Assembly: GCA_028554795.2 (NCBI GenBank)
Contig: CM068835.1
Coordinates: 33,236,311 to 33,300,310, forward strand
Reading direction: 5' to 3'
Length of the DNA stretch: 64,000 bases
Origin: Sinohyriopsis cumingii
Taxonomy: Eukaryota > Mollusca > Bivalvia > Unionida > Unionidae
This document shows, piece by piece, positions 12,661 to 26,541 of this stretch (position 1 is its first letter; each line of letters starts with the position of its first letter). Both the position numbers and the translations under genes were made by a program. The notes beneath the pieces were generated by a model. The model had not been told where the DNA came from, did not search any database, and worked only from the letters and a program-made list of their open reading frames with translations.

Positions 12661-15180
12661 CAAAGAAACTCTTACCACAGACATTATTACTTGAATAAAA
12701 GATGATCGTCATGTTAAAAACGATTCAATGTTGTCCCTCTTCGAGTCATTAATCCTGCATGTTACATACAAGTTACCTCCCTTGTGAAACTGTAATTTCC
12801 TGTTGCGTCCGATATAGTTGTTAGATATCCATGGCTAAGGCAAGCTATTCAAGCACAACTCAGCTGTTTCATTTTTTATCGTGTAGGATAGAAGTGTCAT
12901 CTCCCCTTTGTTGCTTTATATCTTCATGCGCACCATAAGCAATACTGTGTGTCATATTCTGTTAATTTTTAAGTTTGGTCAGAATGATCTCCATAACATT
13001 TTCATTGGAATAGTTTTTGATGGCTTTTATGTTTCGTGGTTTATGCATGTACCCAAATCAAACATCATTGAAAATATCTTACCAAGAATGAAGGGATAAT
13101 TTATATTTTGAACACCATATCTCCTTTTGATGAAATTGAGAAAATAAGTTAAATAAACTCATGCTTTTATTAACTTTAACTTTTTATTTTCGCTATTTGT
13201 AATCTCTGTCTTATTATAGTATGTAAGAAATGGAATCGAAATTAACCTCAATCTCTGTGTTATAATCAATTTCGATTTTAATTTTACAAAATAATTCATT
13301 AGTTTATCAGGAAACTAATTAATTTTAATCTCCTCATTATATTTTGTATCCAAGCTTCTGTCTTCCTTTATGTTTTGCAAGTATTTCAAACCAATCCCAA
13401 ACCATCATATCAACAACGTTCTTAAACCATTTGTATTCAACTGCACCATTCCTTTTACATCTTTTATAAGCGTACACTTTGTCCCGTTATACATGTTATA
13501 TTCGTTTTATGTATATTAACTCATGTTTTCTATTTATATAAAAGGGGCCCCGAGTGGCCGCGTGGTCTAAAACGATTACGATTACGTTTTGTTTAATCTG
13601 TAACTGTATTCCTTGTTGAACATTTGCTAATGTGTGACAACTTCTGTGAAATATATTATCATGGGTACTGTTCACATCCAGCCATTTCCTTTGGGGGTCA
13701 TATAACTGTTAAGACTACTCACAATGCCTAAGTCTTTACTTATGAGGTACTTTACCAAAAAAATTATCTTCAGTTTTAAACTTTGAGAATCAAATACGAT
13801 ATGTAATCCAGCTATAGTAATACTCGCTATATTTTCTATATCTGGATGAAAAAGTATTACGGTTCATTTTATCTTGTTTCGACACAATAAGAAAATGTGT
13901 AAACGCATTCTTATTGAATCAAATGGTAGATTGGTTAAGGCTGTATTAGCTACCACATCATTAAATCTTTCTTTGGGATCTATTGGTGGAACAAAGAAAT
14001 TCCACGTATGTTCCTACTGTTGATTGACTGAACCATTGATTCTGAAGTAATTATATCATACACAAGACAAACATTGTGAAACTTGTAATAAGGTTTATCG
14101 CCTTCTATAAAGATGTTACGACATCATGGTCTTAAACTAAGTAACATAAAAGAGAGCGATAACCATCAAGTTTTAAACAATTCCGAAAATAATTTATTTC
14201 CCTAGCATACAAAGAGAAAATGTAAAAAGAACGTACGATATTGTGAAGTAAATCCCAAGCTATATTAAAAGTTATATCACAAGTTGAAAAGTTTTTTAGA
14301 ATTTCGAAAAAATTCCAGTGGCGTTCCGAATGAATTTCAATCTTGAAAATGTGCACGATGTGTCAGTTGTCTCGAATGTGGTAATGTGCCAACGGTTTTG
14401 ATATATCACAACGATATGATTAAAAATTTCCTTGAATGAATTCACAATAATTTTCAAAATAATGATTTAATGATGACATTTTTATTAAGAACTTTGTAAT
14501 TCCAAATAAAAAGTTACATAAATAAATCCTCTCAAATATTAACTGATACACGCCTTATACTGATTCCACTAAAACTGATGTTAAGATAAGGGATGAGTAA
14601 TTCTGAAGTGAAAAATACTTTAATACAAAGCTAAGTCACAGTAACAGAATCAGCACGAGGGTAATTTTTCCATCAAATTCGTAAAAGACTTTCTTAAAGA
14701 ACAACCTTAATTTCTACAACAAATATACCTTGAGCCCATCATCTGTAAGAAATATTTACCTCCAAATAATAATGATCTTAACACATAATCTACAAACATA
14801 GAGAACTATTAGCTATTTAATATTTTGTGTATATACAAAGACATTAGTCAGGTAGACACAACTCCGACCCTCAAGTCTCGACAAAGTTCAATTAAACGAT
14901 ACAGATTAAATATACATAGCGTATAATCGTGGGAAAAAGCTAAGACATGATGCAATTTAAATTTATACACTACCTCCGTTAATAACGAAAAACATACTTA
15001 TATAATATAGCTTTCTTTTACATATTAATCAAATATACATTTGGTACTATAATACTTAAAATACATAGGAATATGCTTATAAATATCACAAGATATACAC
15101 AAAATAATGCAATATAATACTTATATAAATGTGAAAGCGCAGCTGTAGCCATTTATTGTTTTCCCTTGATGTGTCTAACT
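12660..15180. other. AT-rich DNA, nothing recognised except a SINE head
   Basis: Only short AT-driven frames are seen. No exon, RNA gene or mobile-element protein could be supported. Confidence 0.55.
13546..13582 (+). mobile_element. SINE head fragment (tRNA-like)
   Basis: GGGGCCCCGAGTGGCCGCGTGGTCTAAAACG matches the tRNA-Leu/Ser-like head of the fuller SINE at 60.0-60.3 kb (there on the minus strand). Only the head with the A box is preserved here, and the body is absent. (The full string is at these coordinates; the key part is GTGGCCGCGTGGTCTAAA.). Confidence 0.6.
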
Positions 15181-15183
15181 TGA

Positions 15184-16110
15184 ATGTTGTACTCCTGTAA
15201 TACCGAACTCCACCTTATAATCTCTATAAACATTTTTCAAGAAATAGCACACTGGATGATCCAAACCATTTTCTTCGTCTTGAATCAAAACCACATTAAA
15301 CCCGTATATCACTTGCATCTACCGAAATCTAAACAAATTAAGCAGTTATGGAAACTATTGAGCAACTTCATACAATATTCAGCAATACCCAAATATCTCA
15401 TCAGCTGGGTTTTACTGATAGGCACTGGCAATTCAGAGATAGCCTTGACCTTAACGTCTATGGGTTTTACTTAATCGTGCACCACAATATGTCCTAAAAG
15501 TGTAACACAAGCCCTGCAAAGCTCGCATTTACTATAAATGTCGATCAAAGAATTGTAGATAGTGTCGCCAGTGTCACAATTATCTATACCAGAGGATATT
15601 ATCCTCATTAAACCCTGAAATGTTGAAGGAGGCTTGGAGACTTTTTCATACCAAATGTCATCACTTTATATTGTTAAAGTCTATGCGTAGTTGCAAATGC
15701 CGAAATTTCTTTGATCTTTCCGTGAGTGGAATATGCCAGAATCTATTCAAATGTAAACTTGGTGACATATTTGGCGTTTCCAACTTGTCAATGCTGTCAT
15801 AGATTCTTGGTAGTGGAAAGTAATCCGATTGGGTGACACTATTCACTTTCCTACAGTCCATACACATACAGAAAACATTATCCATATTATCTGTTTTTGG
15901 CACAATAATACGGGATGAGCTTCGGTTACGCCTAATGAGTTCGATAAACTCATTCTCTAGCAAAGATTGAATTTCCATTTACAAATATTCCTGCCCGAGA
16001 TGATACAACCCGTAAGGATACTCTTTTACAGGAGAAGAATCTGCTGTTTTCAGCACCAATGTAGATTTTGTTTATTTGTGTTAAAAGGTCTGGGGAAAAC
16101 ATGTTAATCA
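15184..16110 (-). pseudogene. Ty3/gypsy retrotransposon fossil (reverse transcriptase region)
   Basis: Minus-strand frames show Ty3/gypsy-type pol. An IQSLLENEFIE segment followed by RIIVPKTDN, a C-M-DCRKVNSVTQSD segment and FPLPRIYDSIDKLE (15661-15978) is the N-terminal half of the reverse transcriptase. Further along, an HPV-CYF-like RNase H trace lies near 15.2 kb. It is a broken internal fragment with many breaks and no LTRs seen nearby, so it is old. This family copies its RNA into DNA and inserts it with its own integrase; nothing here looks active. Confidence 0.75.
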
Positions 16111-16586
16111 TCACATAAAAGTTATGGTAATTCAGTATTTTCTTTACAGATGTGAAAGTTTGTATTCCAGATGGTTCGAAACATTTGAATTCCGAAGACT
16201 GGATAAACCGAAATCATAACTTTTCAATTACATTATATCGTTTAAGTCATCACTGTGTGGGACTGTTGCAACTAAATCGATTGAATAATCATCAATATTG
16301 TTTTTTAAATGGCATTCGAACTGGCATATGCCTTATTTGAACTTGCCGTTCATATCTTTTTACAGGACAGACCCGGAATATTTAAGCCATATTTGTTTAA
16401 TTCGAAATAACGTATGAAATTTTTATTATAAACTAGGCCCACACGGATAAGCGGGCTTTACGAACTTAAGCTGCTGCCGTTTTATATACCTCCCAAATTG
16501 CGGTTCATTTTTAAAGACATTCAGAACGACGAAAGACATACTTCTTCAACGCGGAATCATATTATTCTTTTTAGGGTTTGTGAAAA

Positions 16587-16892
<306 letters not shown>

Positions 16893-17175
16893 TGATTCAA
16901 ACTAGTTAGTTAAAACATAGGATTACAGAGTATTGCAGTATCAAAGTATATCAGGTAATACGATCAACTTGCTAGAAGTCATCTTCACTAGCCAAGATTC
17001 CGATATGTTAGCCCATCTACACATTGGCTGATCGATCCGATATATGAATGCTTTGCACTAGTGACATCTATTGGATTTCACGAGTTTCCTCCCTTAGTGT
17101 GTAATACCAACTAGCCATTAGCGTGTACTAAATGATACTTTGTAAGTTTAATGTTTAATATTAAAAGTGTGACTA

Positions 17176-19297
17176 TATAGGGGGTTTCACGGTTAGTATC
17201 TCCCCTTGAAACCAAGAGAGGGCATCTGGGTGCACCTCACTTCCGGATAGTTAAATCAATTAAGATGGCAGATGTAGATCAAGATAATGTGACAGACCGC
17301 TCACATTCTGCAAGCAGGGTCGATATCTCACTATCTTAAAAATAAATTCTATCAATATTGGATCAATTGTTTTTACATCTTTTCTTTTTTTTTCTCTCTA
17401 ACTTGCGTTGCTCCCAGCTTTCAAATAAATATTCTCTGCCCATTTCAGAATTTCATTATCTTTCCATTACTACTTTATGCTCTAGTTTGTATTATTTGAG
17501 TGTGCGAAAGTGTATCTTTGCGTAAAAAGTTCTTGCAATTTATCTCGCTTGAAGAATAATGAAAATATGTTTATTTTTTACAGCTTTAATCACAGCAGTC
17601 AATGGAGGTTGAACGACAACGAGAAGCAAATTCTAACTTCTGAAGGTTCTTTTATTATTGATTTAGACTGTTGCTTTTCTATTAATGTTAATTATATTTT
17701 TCAAGAAATAACTTGAGTTTTTTCAAAATGTACAAATTTCAACCACGCTTGAACAGACAAGCGCACGTACGAGTCCTTGATGACTATTTTTATTTTATTT
17801 CCTTGAACGGTTGGAAATTTTAGAGTATACAATTTGGACAAATATCGATGTTATATACACTATGCATGTATAGGACATTTGTGGCTCTCACCAATCTGCC
17901 TGTCTGTCTGTATGTATGTCTGTCTCATTTCATCTGATGCATGGGTATGTATATCCTCGAATGAATGTGTGTTCGCATACGTATATTACATAAACATAAT
18001 TCAGGTTAAAAACGAGTATAAAATGATGCTAGTATAGAAAGAGTGACTGATAGATAAAGACAACAAATATGAATATTTGTGAGTATCCATTTATTATTGA
18101 CTTGTAGTGCATGTTCTTACAAGCAGTCTCTTTTTTAAATCATACTGTTTGCAATCTTATATCCCGTCACGTGGATCAATATTGATTTAAAAGGCGAACC
18201 AAAGAAATAGGATGGAATCTGTGAAATAATTGGATCTTTAAAACTTACATATTTGATGCAAGGAAAGTTAAACAGAATTAAACTAATTTTAATAAGGCTG
18301 TTCTAGAAGAATTTGCTGGTGGCAATCAGAAATGTCGTCTAAAGACCCCAGCAAATTTGAGAGTTATTACGTGTCAGCATAATCCAAGAAAAATCATGTT
18401 GAAAGTTATTGCAATACCGTCCGATACTTGATGTTTCAAAAGTCAAAAAGAAAAAAAAAAAAAAAAAAGAACGTCATTGGGCCTGTTATTTAATCTGAAT
18501 ATTGTACGATATTTACAGCCAAATATAAATAAATATTCCGTCTGCATTAATTACATTCCCTTATCCTTATGATAGCTAATGTAATTATTGCTTTGTTAAG
18601 TTCCTCTGAATACATTAAAATACTGTGTTCCATTTTGATTTTAAAAAAATGTCTGGTTTAAAATATTCAGCATTACAAATCAGCTGACGCATCAAATTCG
18701 TGTTATAATTTTCTTATCGAACTTGTGTTATAACTTTCTTAACTCGTGTTATAAACGAACTGTTAGCCTAGCGAGAGTAACTGAGAAAGAAGTATATATC
18801 AACATCTGAAAAATGCACATTGTTGAAATTGTTTTCGTTAAATTTATATAGTCAAAATTGTGCAATAAATGTTTAAAATCGGAGAGCAAAGTCAAATATT
18901 CCTACAAATGTATATGAATTTCTAGTATCAGGTATGGACAGTGTATTTAATTTAATTATTTGATATCATTTAAGTATGGAAAGTAAATATTATTTAATTA
19001 TCTGATATAGTGTAAGTATGGACACTAAATCTAATTATCTGATTTAATGTCTATAATTATTTTCCTTGTATGAACTAAAGATGTTTGACATATATAATTG
19101 ATTGATTGGTTTAATCATAATGATCTGTAGTACAGATAAGATTCCTTCCTTTGCTGACTTTATGTTTCGCTAACCAAGTGTAGAATGGTGAACTATCCAG
19201 AACTGAAAATTTTTTGTGGGCATGCGCACTGGAGCTAAGGGAGGTAATTTTAGGCGCTACGATTAGTAACTCAGTTGCAACCGTAAAACCCCCTATA
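17176..19297. mobile_element. Candidate DNA transposon / MITE-like block with 19-bp inverted ends
   Basis: The left end TATAGGGGGTTTCACGGTT is matched in inverted orientation by AACCGTAAAACCCCCTATA at 19279-19297, with one mismatch in 19. TA dinucleotides at both outer edges would fit a TA target duplication. The 2.1 kb inside holds no transposase. It contains a short frame starting in a good context at 17265 (AAGATGGCAGATG) that stops after 24 codons. The pair of ends could also be two independent short copies of one repeat. Family not assigned. Confidence 0.5.
17265..17339 (+). other. Short ATG frame (24 codons) downstream of a CTTCCGG motif
   Basis: The ATG has a favourable context (AAGATGG), and an ETS-like CTTCCGG lies ~25 nt upstream, so this could be a promoter with a first exon captured in the repeat block. 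The frame MADVDQDNVTDRS... closes after 24 codons and no splice partner could be identified. Confidence 0.2.
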
Positions 19298-21583
19298 CAA
19301 GAAAGAAGCCATTACATGTGTATTTGAGGGAAAGGATGTTTTTGTGCAAACACGGACCGGCGGTGGACAATTTCGCTTATATATGAGCTCATTCCAGTTA
19401 TCTGAACCCCTAGTTTACATCATGATGGAACAGTGTTCAAATTTTAACAAGCTAATTTTGATTGAATGCAGTAGCTTCCTTCTTCATTCAGTGATATTCG
19501 CAGGCCCGAAGCACTGAAATACTGATCGATCCGCCAAGGAGTCAATCAATAACGACCATAACAAATTGGGGCACGATTTAGATAATTTTGCTCCCATTAT
19601 TTATATTAAGAAAACCAAAACATGCATGCTGATTGAAAATTTAACTTCATCTAACAAACAAGTGCGACACCTGAAAAAAGACTGCATAAAAAGTCCAGCA
19701 TAAATAATTATCAGAGAATGGCGAGAAATCGAAATACTCATTATAAAGTCAATAACCGAGTGGTGTGGTGATAATCATATCCAAAAGAGATGGCACATAT
19801 GTCTGAACAAGCGCTGAAGGCAACAATGTAATACTATAATTTAAAACAAAGCTTGAAGATAGAGTGTATTGCTGCCAAACCTGTCTTCAGTTTTAATAAT
19901 CCTGTCCTTTTGGATAACCCGAGGTGATAAATGAATGCTGTATTTATTTAAAAGTATGTCTATTTCGAGATGAACTATATATGATTCTTTGAAAAGTTCA
20001 TAGTTTATGTAATCGTGTTAATAGAAACCTACACGTAAGTACAGTTACATTTCATCCCGCTAGAGTCCTTTGAGTGCTGCTAAGTAGAAATCAGAATATT
20101 CATCTCATACTGAATCAGCAAAATCTTCGAGGGGAAAAATGGGAGGTAAATACATACTACTGGTTTTGATGGCTGTAGGAGTTACACAACGTATTTTATA
20201 ACACTCCACGGAGTTAAGTTAAACACAAACGTGCAAAATGGTTTGGTTTTCATTACGTATTAAGTCAGATAAAAAAAATGATTTTACAACATCAACACGT
20301 TAGTGCTGTAGAGTTGACGTTAACAAAGAGGTCAAGGCTATCTAAAAGATAGATTTTCGTGTATAATTACTTATCAATGGAAATAACATTGTCTATATTG
20401 AATTAATTATTTAGTCATGTTTTGCTATTGAAAGGATGCAACCATTTTGAACACTGGTCAAATTTCTTTTGATTTATTAGTATTTATAGCTTCTCAAAAG
20501 AGCCAGATATTTTCATCTGACATATTATGTTGCATTAAAATTAGCGGTACAAAATCTGTACAATGTATTCTCAGTAATGCCGAGGGTGCAAAACCACCGT
20601 ATGTTGGAAAGACCCACTCCCTTTCGTATTCAGTAGCATTTAAAGTCTAGTGACATGTTCATGGATGAGAATCGTAAGGTAAATCCACGATTTCAAGGAT
20701 TTTTATAATGACAAATAAACTGAAAAAAAGATTCACACTTTTGTACGACGTTTTCTCATATTTTGTACTTTGTAAAATGGGTTACAAATTATTTTGTGAA
20801 CAGGATACTGCTTAATACAATTTTCAAATTATGACTCACACTGCAAGTATGATACGAATATATTGAATAGGTAAATTCTACAAGTCTTACGCAGACATTA
20901 ATTTAAATAACTGTCGCTGAATATAAAAAATCCGAAAATTAATATTTGTCGACAACATCTTGTTGACTGTCACGGCCTTTGCTATCACCCACCCTAATGT
21001 GTTGTTCAATTTCTAATCTTCTTTCTAAATGAAAAGGTTCTACTGGATTTATTAATCTCATCTCCGTTTGTTGGAAACATTACACGTATAAAAAAAAAAT
21101 ATTAATGTATTGGGCAACTCTTCATAGTTTTCATAAGACTTCAGTTTAAAATTACTTTCCTTAAGATCACTGGTCTTCCTCCAATAACACATATAATGGG
21201 AAAATATTAATTGGCACTTCGGTCATCATGATAGAGCAGGGCTCATTCAATTTAAATGGTCAAAATTTAGAAACGATTTGAAAAATGAAAATAGCAGTCC
21301 TAATAGTTTTAATGTAACTCATCAAATGTGTTTTACATCTTATTAAACAGTAAATACACATCGTAAAAGCACAAACGTCTATCTGAACAGTTACCTACTT
21401 ACAAATAAGGTTAATATCTTCGTATTGTCTTTTTGTTCCTTAGTCTTAGAGCACTTTATGGAAAATTTTAAAAATTACCGATCAAAGAATGGCAGAAGAC
21501 TACTTGTAGCAATAAACATCAAAATCAACCTTTGTTTTTTTTCTTCTTCTCTATCGCCTTTCAATCAGCACTGCAATCATCTG

Positions 21584-21614
<31 letters not shown>

Positions 21615-22500
21615 TGAAGCAGAGATGAAATAAAATGCATATAGTATATTGTTGTCTGTAATGTATATTTTACCCCCTCCCCCTTTGAAATGACTCTCAG
21701 AGCAGCTCCATATAATATCACGTTAACGAGACATTAATAGACTATTCGATATTTAGACTTCAATTTTCACACAAACCTATTCCATTTGTTACGTACATTT
21801 AATTTGTATTGTGTGATATACTTTTAGGAGTTTGTGCCTATCTGACCAGTGCCATTTGTTTGTCAACATATTTACTTGGATCTGCATTCAAAACGTTGGT
21901 TTTTCTCCATGGACATTCTTGATCATGTTCTTTAGTAAACTTTTAATAAAAGACCAGACCTTGTTTACAACTTAGAATATTATGGAAATTAACTTTTGAC
22001 CCTCATCCTGGTCCCCTTGATGTGTCTTAGGCTTTTACATTAAGGTTGTTCACATTAGAAATATTAATTTATATCTTAACATATGTAGTGTAATCAGTCT
22101 TTCAGTTGAGTTCTGTTATAATTTCAGTGGATTTTTAAAAAAAAAATTTTCAATGGAATTACAAAGTGCTCATTGATCCTCTTCGGACTAAATCACCTTT
22201 TTGGATTACTGTGAACTTATTCAAGCACAATTTGGATTATTTCATTTTTGATGCGTCAAGAATTTGGCATATCGGCACATTTCAGACTCTGGGCATATCA
22301 GCACATTAAAAATTATAATTTATTCGGAACACTACTGGAATAGCATTAAAAAGCAACTGGTCAGGGATTTAAAAAAGTGGGAAAGGCCTTAGATGACCAG
22401 GAACCCCTTATCAGTATGGAAAAGGTCTGAGACTTCCAGGAACACTTCGTTAATTCTTCCAATGTCAAATTTCGATGTGCTTGATGCTGCTAAAAATTAA
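19298..22500. other. AT-rich DNA, nothing recognised
   Basis: Only short frames and a (CT)n tract at about 21585-21609. I see no mobile-element protein or exon. Confidence 0.55.
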
Positions 22501-22528
22501 ATATTAAAAATTTTAGAGGATTTTTTTT

Positions 22529-22861
22529 ATGCGTGATCAGTTATCTTTCAAACCAAACAATGTTGAAACAAGCATTATTAATCTCGATAATAGTTCTGTT
22601 CCAGGAACTCACTGGGTGGCATACGCAATTGATCCACGTGGAATTGTTTATTTCGATTCGGATGGGTTGGCTCCTCCACTAAAAGAATTTATCAGATATG
22701 TAAGCACAATAAAAACTCCAGTTTGGTATTCGACATTACCAACACAGACAATAACCGATCCGCCAATATGTGGTCGTGAAGTAATTAATTTACTGGATGC
22801 TTTATCAAAATCAACATTGCCACCTCATAAAGTCGCGCACTATTATACAAGTAGCCGTTAA
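22529..22861 (+). pseudogene. Adenain-type cysteine protease (fossil, old element)
   Basis: The 110-residue frame shows the signature of the C5/Ulp1-like proteases of adenoviruses, adintoviruses and Polintons. GTHWVAYAID carries the His-Trp motif, IVYFDSDGLAPP carries the Asp strand, and a later Thr-rich segment leads to ICGREV, where the catalytic-site helix lies in this family. Such proteases cut capsid and core precursors during particle maturation. The flanking DNA is AT-rich and decayed like the rest of the old element. It is treated as a fossil. Confidence 0.8.
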
Positions 22862-22914
22862 TCGTTTTAAACATTTACGGAAGATCTTCTACCAGCGCTA
22901 TCAATAGAGGCAAA

Positions 22915-23601
22915 AAAAAAAAAAGATGATATTGATTTGTCTAATTACGCGACTAAAGATGAACTTGCTGATATTATGAGCCTCTCTTGAGTTGACCGAG
23001 ATGAAGTTATTTTTCAAGATAAACACGGTGGTTTAAAGACGAGTAATATAAAATTGAACGACATAGTTCGTAAAGTTCTCGGCGCTACCTCGGATAACAT
23101 TCCAGTATTTACCAATGACGGACAAATCAGAGACTCAAGTATATCAATCGCAACTATTAAAAATGAAATTACTGGTGATATAATGACAGGTGAACTCAGC
23201 ATGAATGGAAATAAAATAGCTATTTTAAAAGAGATCCATCTTCTGGTGAAGATGCCGCAACAAAAAGATATGTAGAGACGGTATATACTAAATTAACCAT
23301 GCTGCGAGCTGAGTATGTCGTTCACTTAAATGCGTTTTCAAATCTTCGTAGAAATTTTAGAAAAATTAATGAATTCGCAGAGCAATTCTTTGGAAGTCCG
23401 CTGACTGTTGACGTAAAACTCGTTGATATTGAAACAGCTATGTCAGACATTGAAACGATTAATAAACGATTAGGTGTTATCAGAGATCCTAAATCATTTT
23501 CAGAGTTCATCACGATAGCACAGAGTATTATTGATTATATTAGAAATCGACTAGAAGATGTTATAAGTGGAATTCCTGGTATCGTTAAAAAATTAATCTG
23601 A
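22915..23601 (+). pseudogene. Fibre/tail-fibre-like protein (fossil, old element)
   Basis: Frames here contain the pattern MTGELSMNGNKIA followed by SSGEDAATKRYVE, which matches the 'M-x-N-NKI-x-L-x-DP-x-x-xDA-x-x-KYVD' signature of phage and eukaryotic-virus fibre shafts. After it comes a helical, coiled-coil-like segment (ETINKRLGVIRD, IIDYIRNRLEDVI). Fibre proteins of this type mediate host attachment. Identification rests on this signature only, and the locus is a fossil. Confidence 0.55.
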
Positions 23602-24019
23602 CTATTATTCCCTACGAGCAGATTATCAACCTGGTATATGCAGTAGCGTCTGACCAAGCATTAAGGTCGCGCTGAGGTTACCGGTATATACAGGCTCTCA
23701 GTACTCAGTGCTGTAATATTTATAATATCTACCACGATTTCACAGCGTTATCCGTCAGGTGGATCTCCTGGATCTATGTTAGTGATGCTTGATCAAAACG
23801 ACGAGGAAACATTTACTGTGGAAACCGAAGAAGAAAAAAATATTGGGGTATTGAATTAGTAGCTAAATTCCCATCTAATTAAAATATAATGAGTATTCCG
23901 ATCGACGTTCAACGTGATGTTGCAGCACAACATTATAATACAATCAAGCACGTGAATGGCAAATAACATTAAAAAATATCGTTGAATGGTATGCAGTAAA
24001 AGTAAAATAAAATTTATCG

Positions 24020-24494
24020 CAGACGTGTAGTTACCGTTGACATAATTGTTTATTCAGCGTCTGCTGTTATTGCTGAAACCGGCGTATTATTATCAACAAT
24101 AACATCATTGCTTGTGATGGCACCAGCAGTTGTGACAATTTGTGTTTCAGCTGCAACAACAATTGCCGGTATTCTTGATATCATCGCCAAAAAACTATGC
24201 ACGTATAGAAATGCAAAATTGTATGATTATATAATAAAATTACCCACAGCGACGTTAGCGTATTCCAAATCATCCTCGTTATTATCAACAAGCCTTAGTG
24301 ATGGAAAAATATCAGATTTTGAGTTCACAGATATGAATAAAATATACAAAGAAGCAATGACTGTGATTGATTTAGAAAATCAGGATTTAAATAAGAATGT
24401 TAACTCCACTGACGTCATCAGGCAAGCTACTGCAGCAAATTGTAACGAACACAACTCAATAAAAAACTACGATGATATCAATGAGCTCAACTAA
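24020..24494 (+). pseudogene. Membrane-spanning structural-like protein (fossil, old element)
   Basis: A hydrophobic segment (VMAPAVVTICVSAATTIAG) precedes a soluble part containing SLSDGKISDFEFTDMNKIY. I have an impression of similar 'hydrophobic helix plus D-G-K-IS-x-x-EF' proteins next to Polinton-like structural genes in invertebrate genomes, but cannot name the family. It lies between the fibre-like and unassigned segments of the old element. Confidence 0.45.
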
Positions 24495-25010
24495 TCCAGA
24501 ATTTGGTGTAAACTTTTCAACTGCAATTCCAGTGTGAAAAAAGCGCAAAAGCACAATTACGAATATTCCATATTTGGCCAAGTATCAAAAATAGATATAA
24601 CAGTTCACGAACCCACTTTATCATCTGTAATTGAAATGTATTCTCCAGATTACGTTGTTGATATTTATCAATCATCAATCTGAAGTATGTTTGGTTGGCT
24701 TGAATTTTCACAGAGTATAAAAGACTGCCGTAATCTCAACTTAGATGATTTGTCCACTAAAGAAATTTGTTTGTAACAAATGCAGCATATCGAATTACAT
24801 GGTCATGGCGTTATGACACATATAATCGTATTAAACTTTCTGATGGTAGAATATTTCCTAATGCACCGTTTTCATTAACTGATTTTGTTTTAAAAAAATG
24901 GATGTCAATGGAAAAACTTACACTGAAATTATTTATGAAAAACATTCTGATCACTGGCCAATGAAATTAATACTGAATATATAACTATGTCCACGACATT
25001 AGTGCAATTA
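24495..25010 (+). pseudogene. Unassigned segment of the old element
   Basis: Decayed frames include FVTNAAYRITW and RIFPNAPFSLTDFVL, a protein-like composition continuous with the neighbouring fossil genes. No family recognised. Confidence 0.35.
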
Positions 25011-25149
25011 TTTAAAAAATATATATCCTGGATTATCCTGATAACAATCTAAAGAAGAAAATCTTTGAAAAATTATGCAACATTTTAATCAAATTGTGTC
25101 AGACCTTAAATATACTGATCAAGCTATTATCGAAATAATAAGTGCCCGT

Positions 25150-25270
25150 GAGTTTTTACCCTCAGGAATTACGAAATGTGACAGATTTTCCTTGACGAAA
25201 ATGACTGAAATGGGTGAGAGAAAAAAAAAACGATGAATTTTGACTAAATTTCATAAAAATAACAAAATTT
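25150..25270. repeat. Dispersed direct repeat, copy 1
   Basis: A ~115-bp block containing GAATTACGAAAT and CGATGAATTTTGACTAAAT recurs about 710 bp downstream at roughly 80% identity by eye. The copies flank a minus-strand segment with acidic Ser/Glu coding traces. Confidence 0.7.
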
Positions 25271-25858
25271 TAAAAAAATATTTTAGAAAACATAAAATCA
25301 TTATAATACAAATCTTATATAATTCTTCAGATTGATGGATACATTACCATAAACTAAAAGAAATTGTACAAATCATTTATTTTTTTATTTCTCCGGTAGA
25401 ATCAAAGTCAGAGAATGTTAACCAGGACATTTTCATCAGTGACGTAGTTATTAATACTTGAAAAATCCTATTTACTATCGTCATTTTCACTTTCGCTATT
25501 AATAGCACTTTCGCTTTCACGATCTGGCATTAAAAGAAAAAAATTAACTGCCTCACGCGCGTGTTAATAACTTTCTGCGTTTTGTATTCTTAAGCTAATT
25601 CTAATCTAATTTTTTCGATCACGCTTGAGAGGGATACGAATATTTTTAACTTCTGTATCTTTCACAGTAGCCAAAGATTGGAACATACCTTGCTGAATTA
25701 TCTTTATAAACCTATACTCTGATGGTGGTGTATATGTATCTTCAAATGTTCATGTTTGCAGTGATTCAAAATCACAGGTAATTTTCTCTGGATCAAGTTC
25801 AATTTTTATGACGACTCTTTAAAAAAATTTATTGCAGAAATAATATTAAGAATCGCTT

Positions 25859-25971
25859 GGGTTTTCACCCCCATGAATTACGAAATCTGACTTATTTTCT
25901 TGACAAAAATGACTCAAATGGGTGAAAATACGATGAATTTTGACTAAATATCATGAAAAAATAATAAAATT
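25859..25971. repeat. Dispersed direct repeat, copy 2
   Basis: Same orientation as copy 1 and sharing ATGAATTACGAAAT and ACGATGAATTTTGACTAAAT. It lies within the old virus-like element. Confidence 0.7.
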
Positions 25972-26199
25972 CAGAGAAAAAAATTCATTATATAGTATAT
26001 ATAATATATAATATAATATAAATATTTAACAAAAATATATACAATATGAACGGTTATTCGTTTGCCTTTGATAGGGTCCTTTTATGAGACCTTTCTCATG
26101 GTCTTCTCGGCACCCAACGGGGATTTTCTTTTCATTCTGAATGTTGGTTGGAGTACCCTTCAGTGAGATTTAGAGCTCACTTCACACTACAGTTTATTT

Positions 26200-26541
26200 T
26201 TGGAGACTCCACAAATTCTCCCCAGCGATAATTCTAAAAAAACAAATTTAAGAATATTCAGAAGGTTGTCTATGACTTACAGTTCCATGCACACCCCAAT
26301 ATCAAACCCCGGAGAGTTTGCAAAACGTACTCACCACGTTGTTTGCCCTGGTGAGGAGGTGTACATGAAATCTCATCTGACTGGAGTCCCCAGTTATATA
26401 GAAAAGATGGCGATAATTCCCATTGTCGATAGTACGTCCAACATGGATTTCGAAACGCTAACCCTCGAATATCAGAGTCAGCCACGCTACGACTGCGTTA
26501 CTTTCGCATCTTACTTGTATATGTTTCAGAAATTATTATAA
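26200..26541 (+). other. Unassigned open frame in the old-element region
   Basis: A 113-codon frame lacking an ATG at its start and with G+C above its surroundings. It contains a segment PGEEVYMKSHLTGVPSYIEK. No family recognised. It could be a remnant of another mobile element. Confidence 0.3.
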
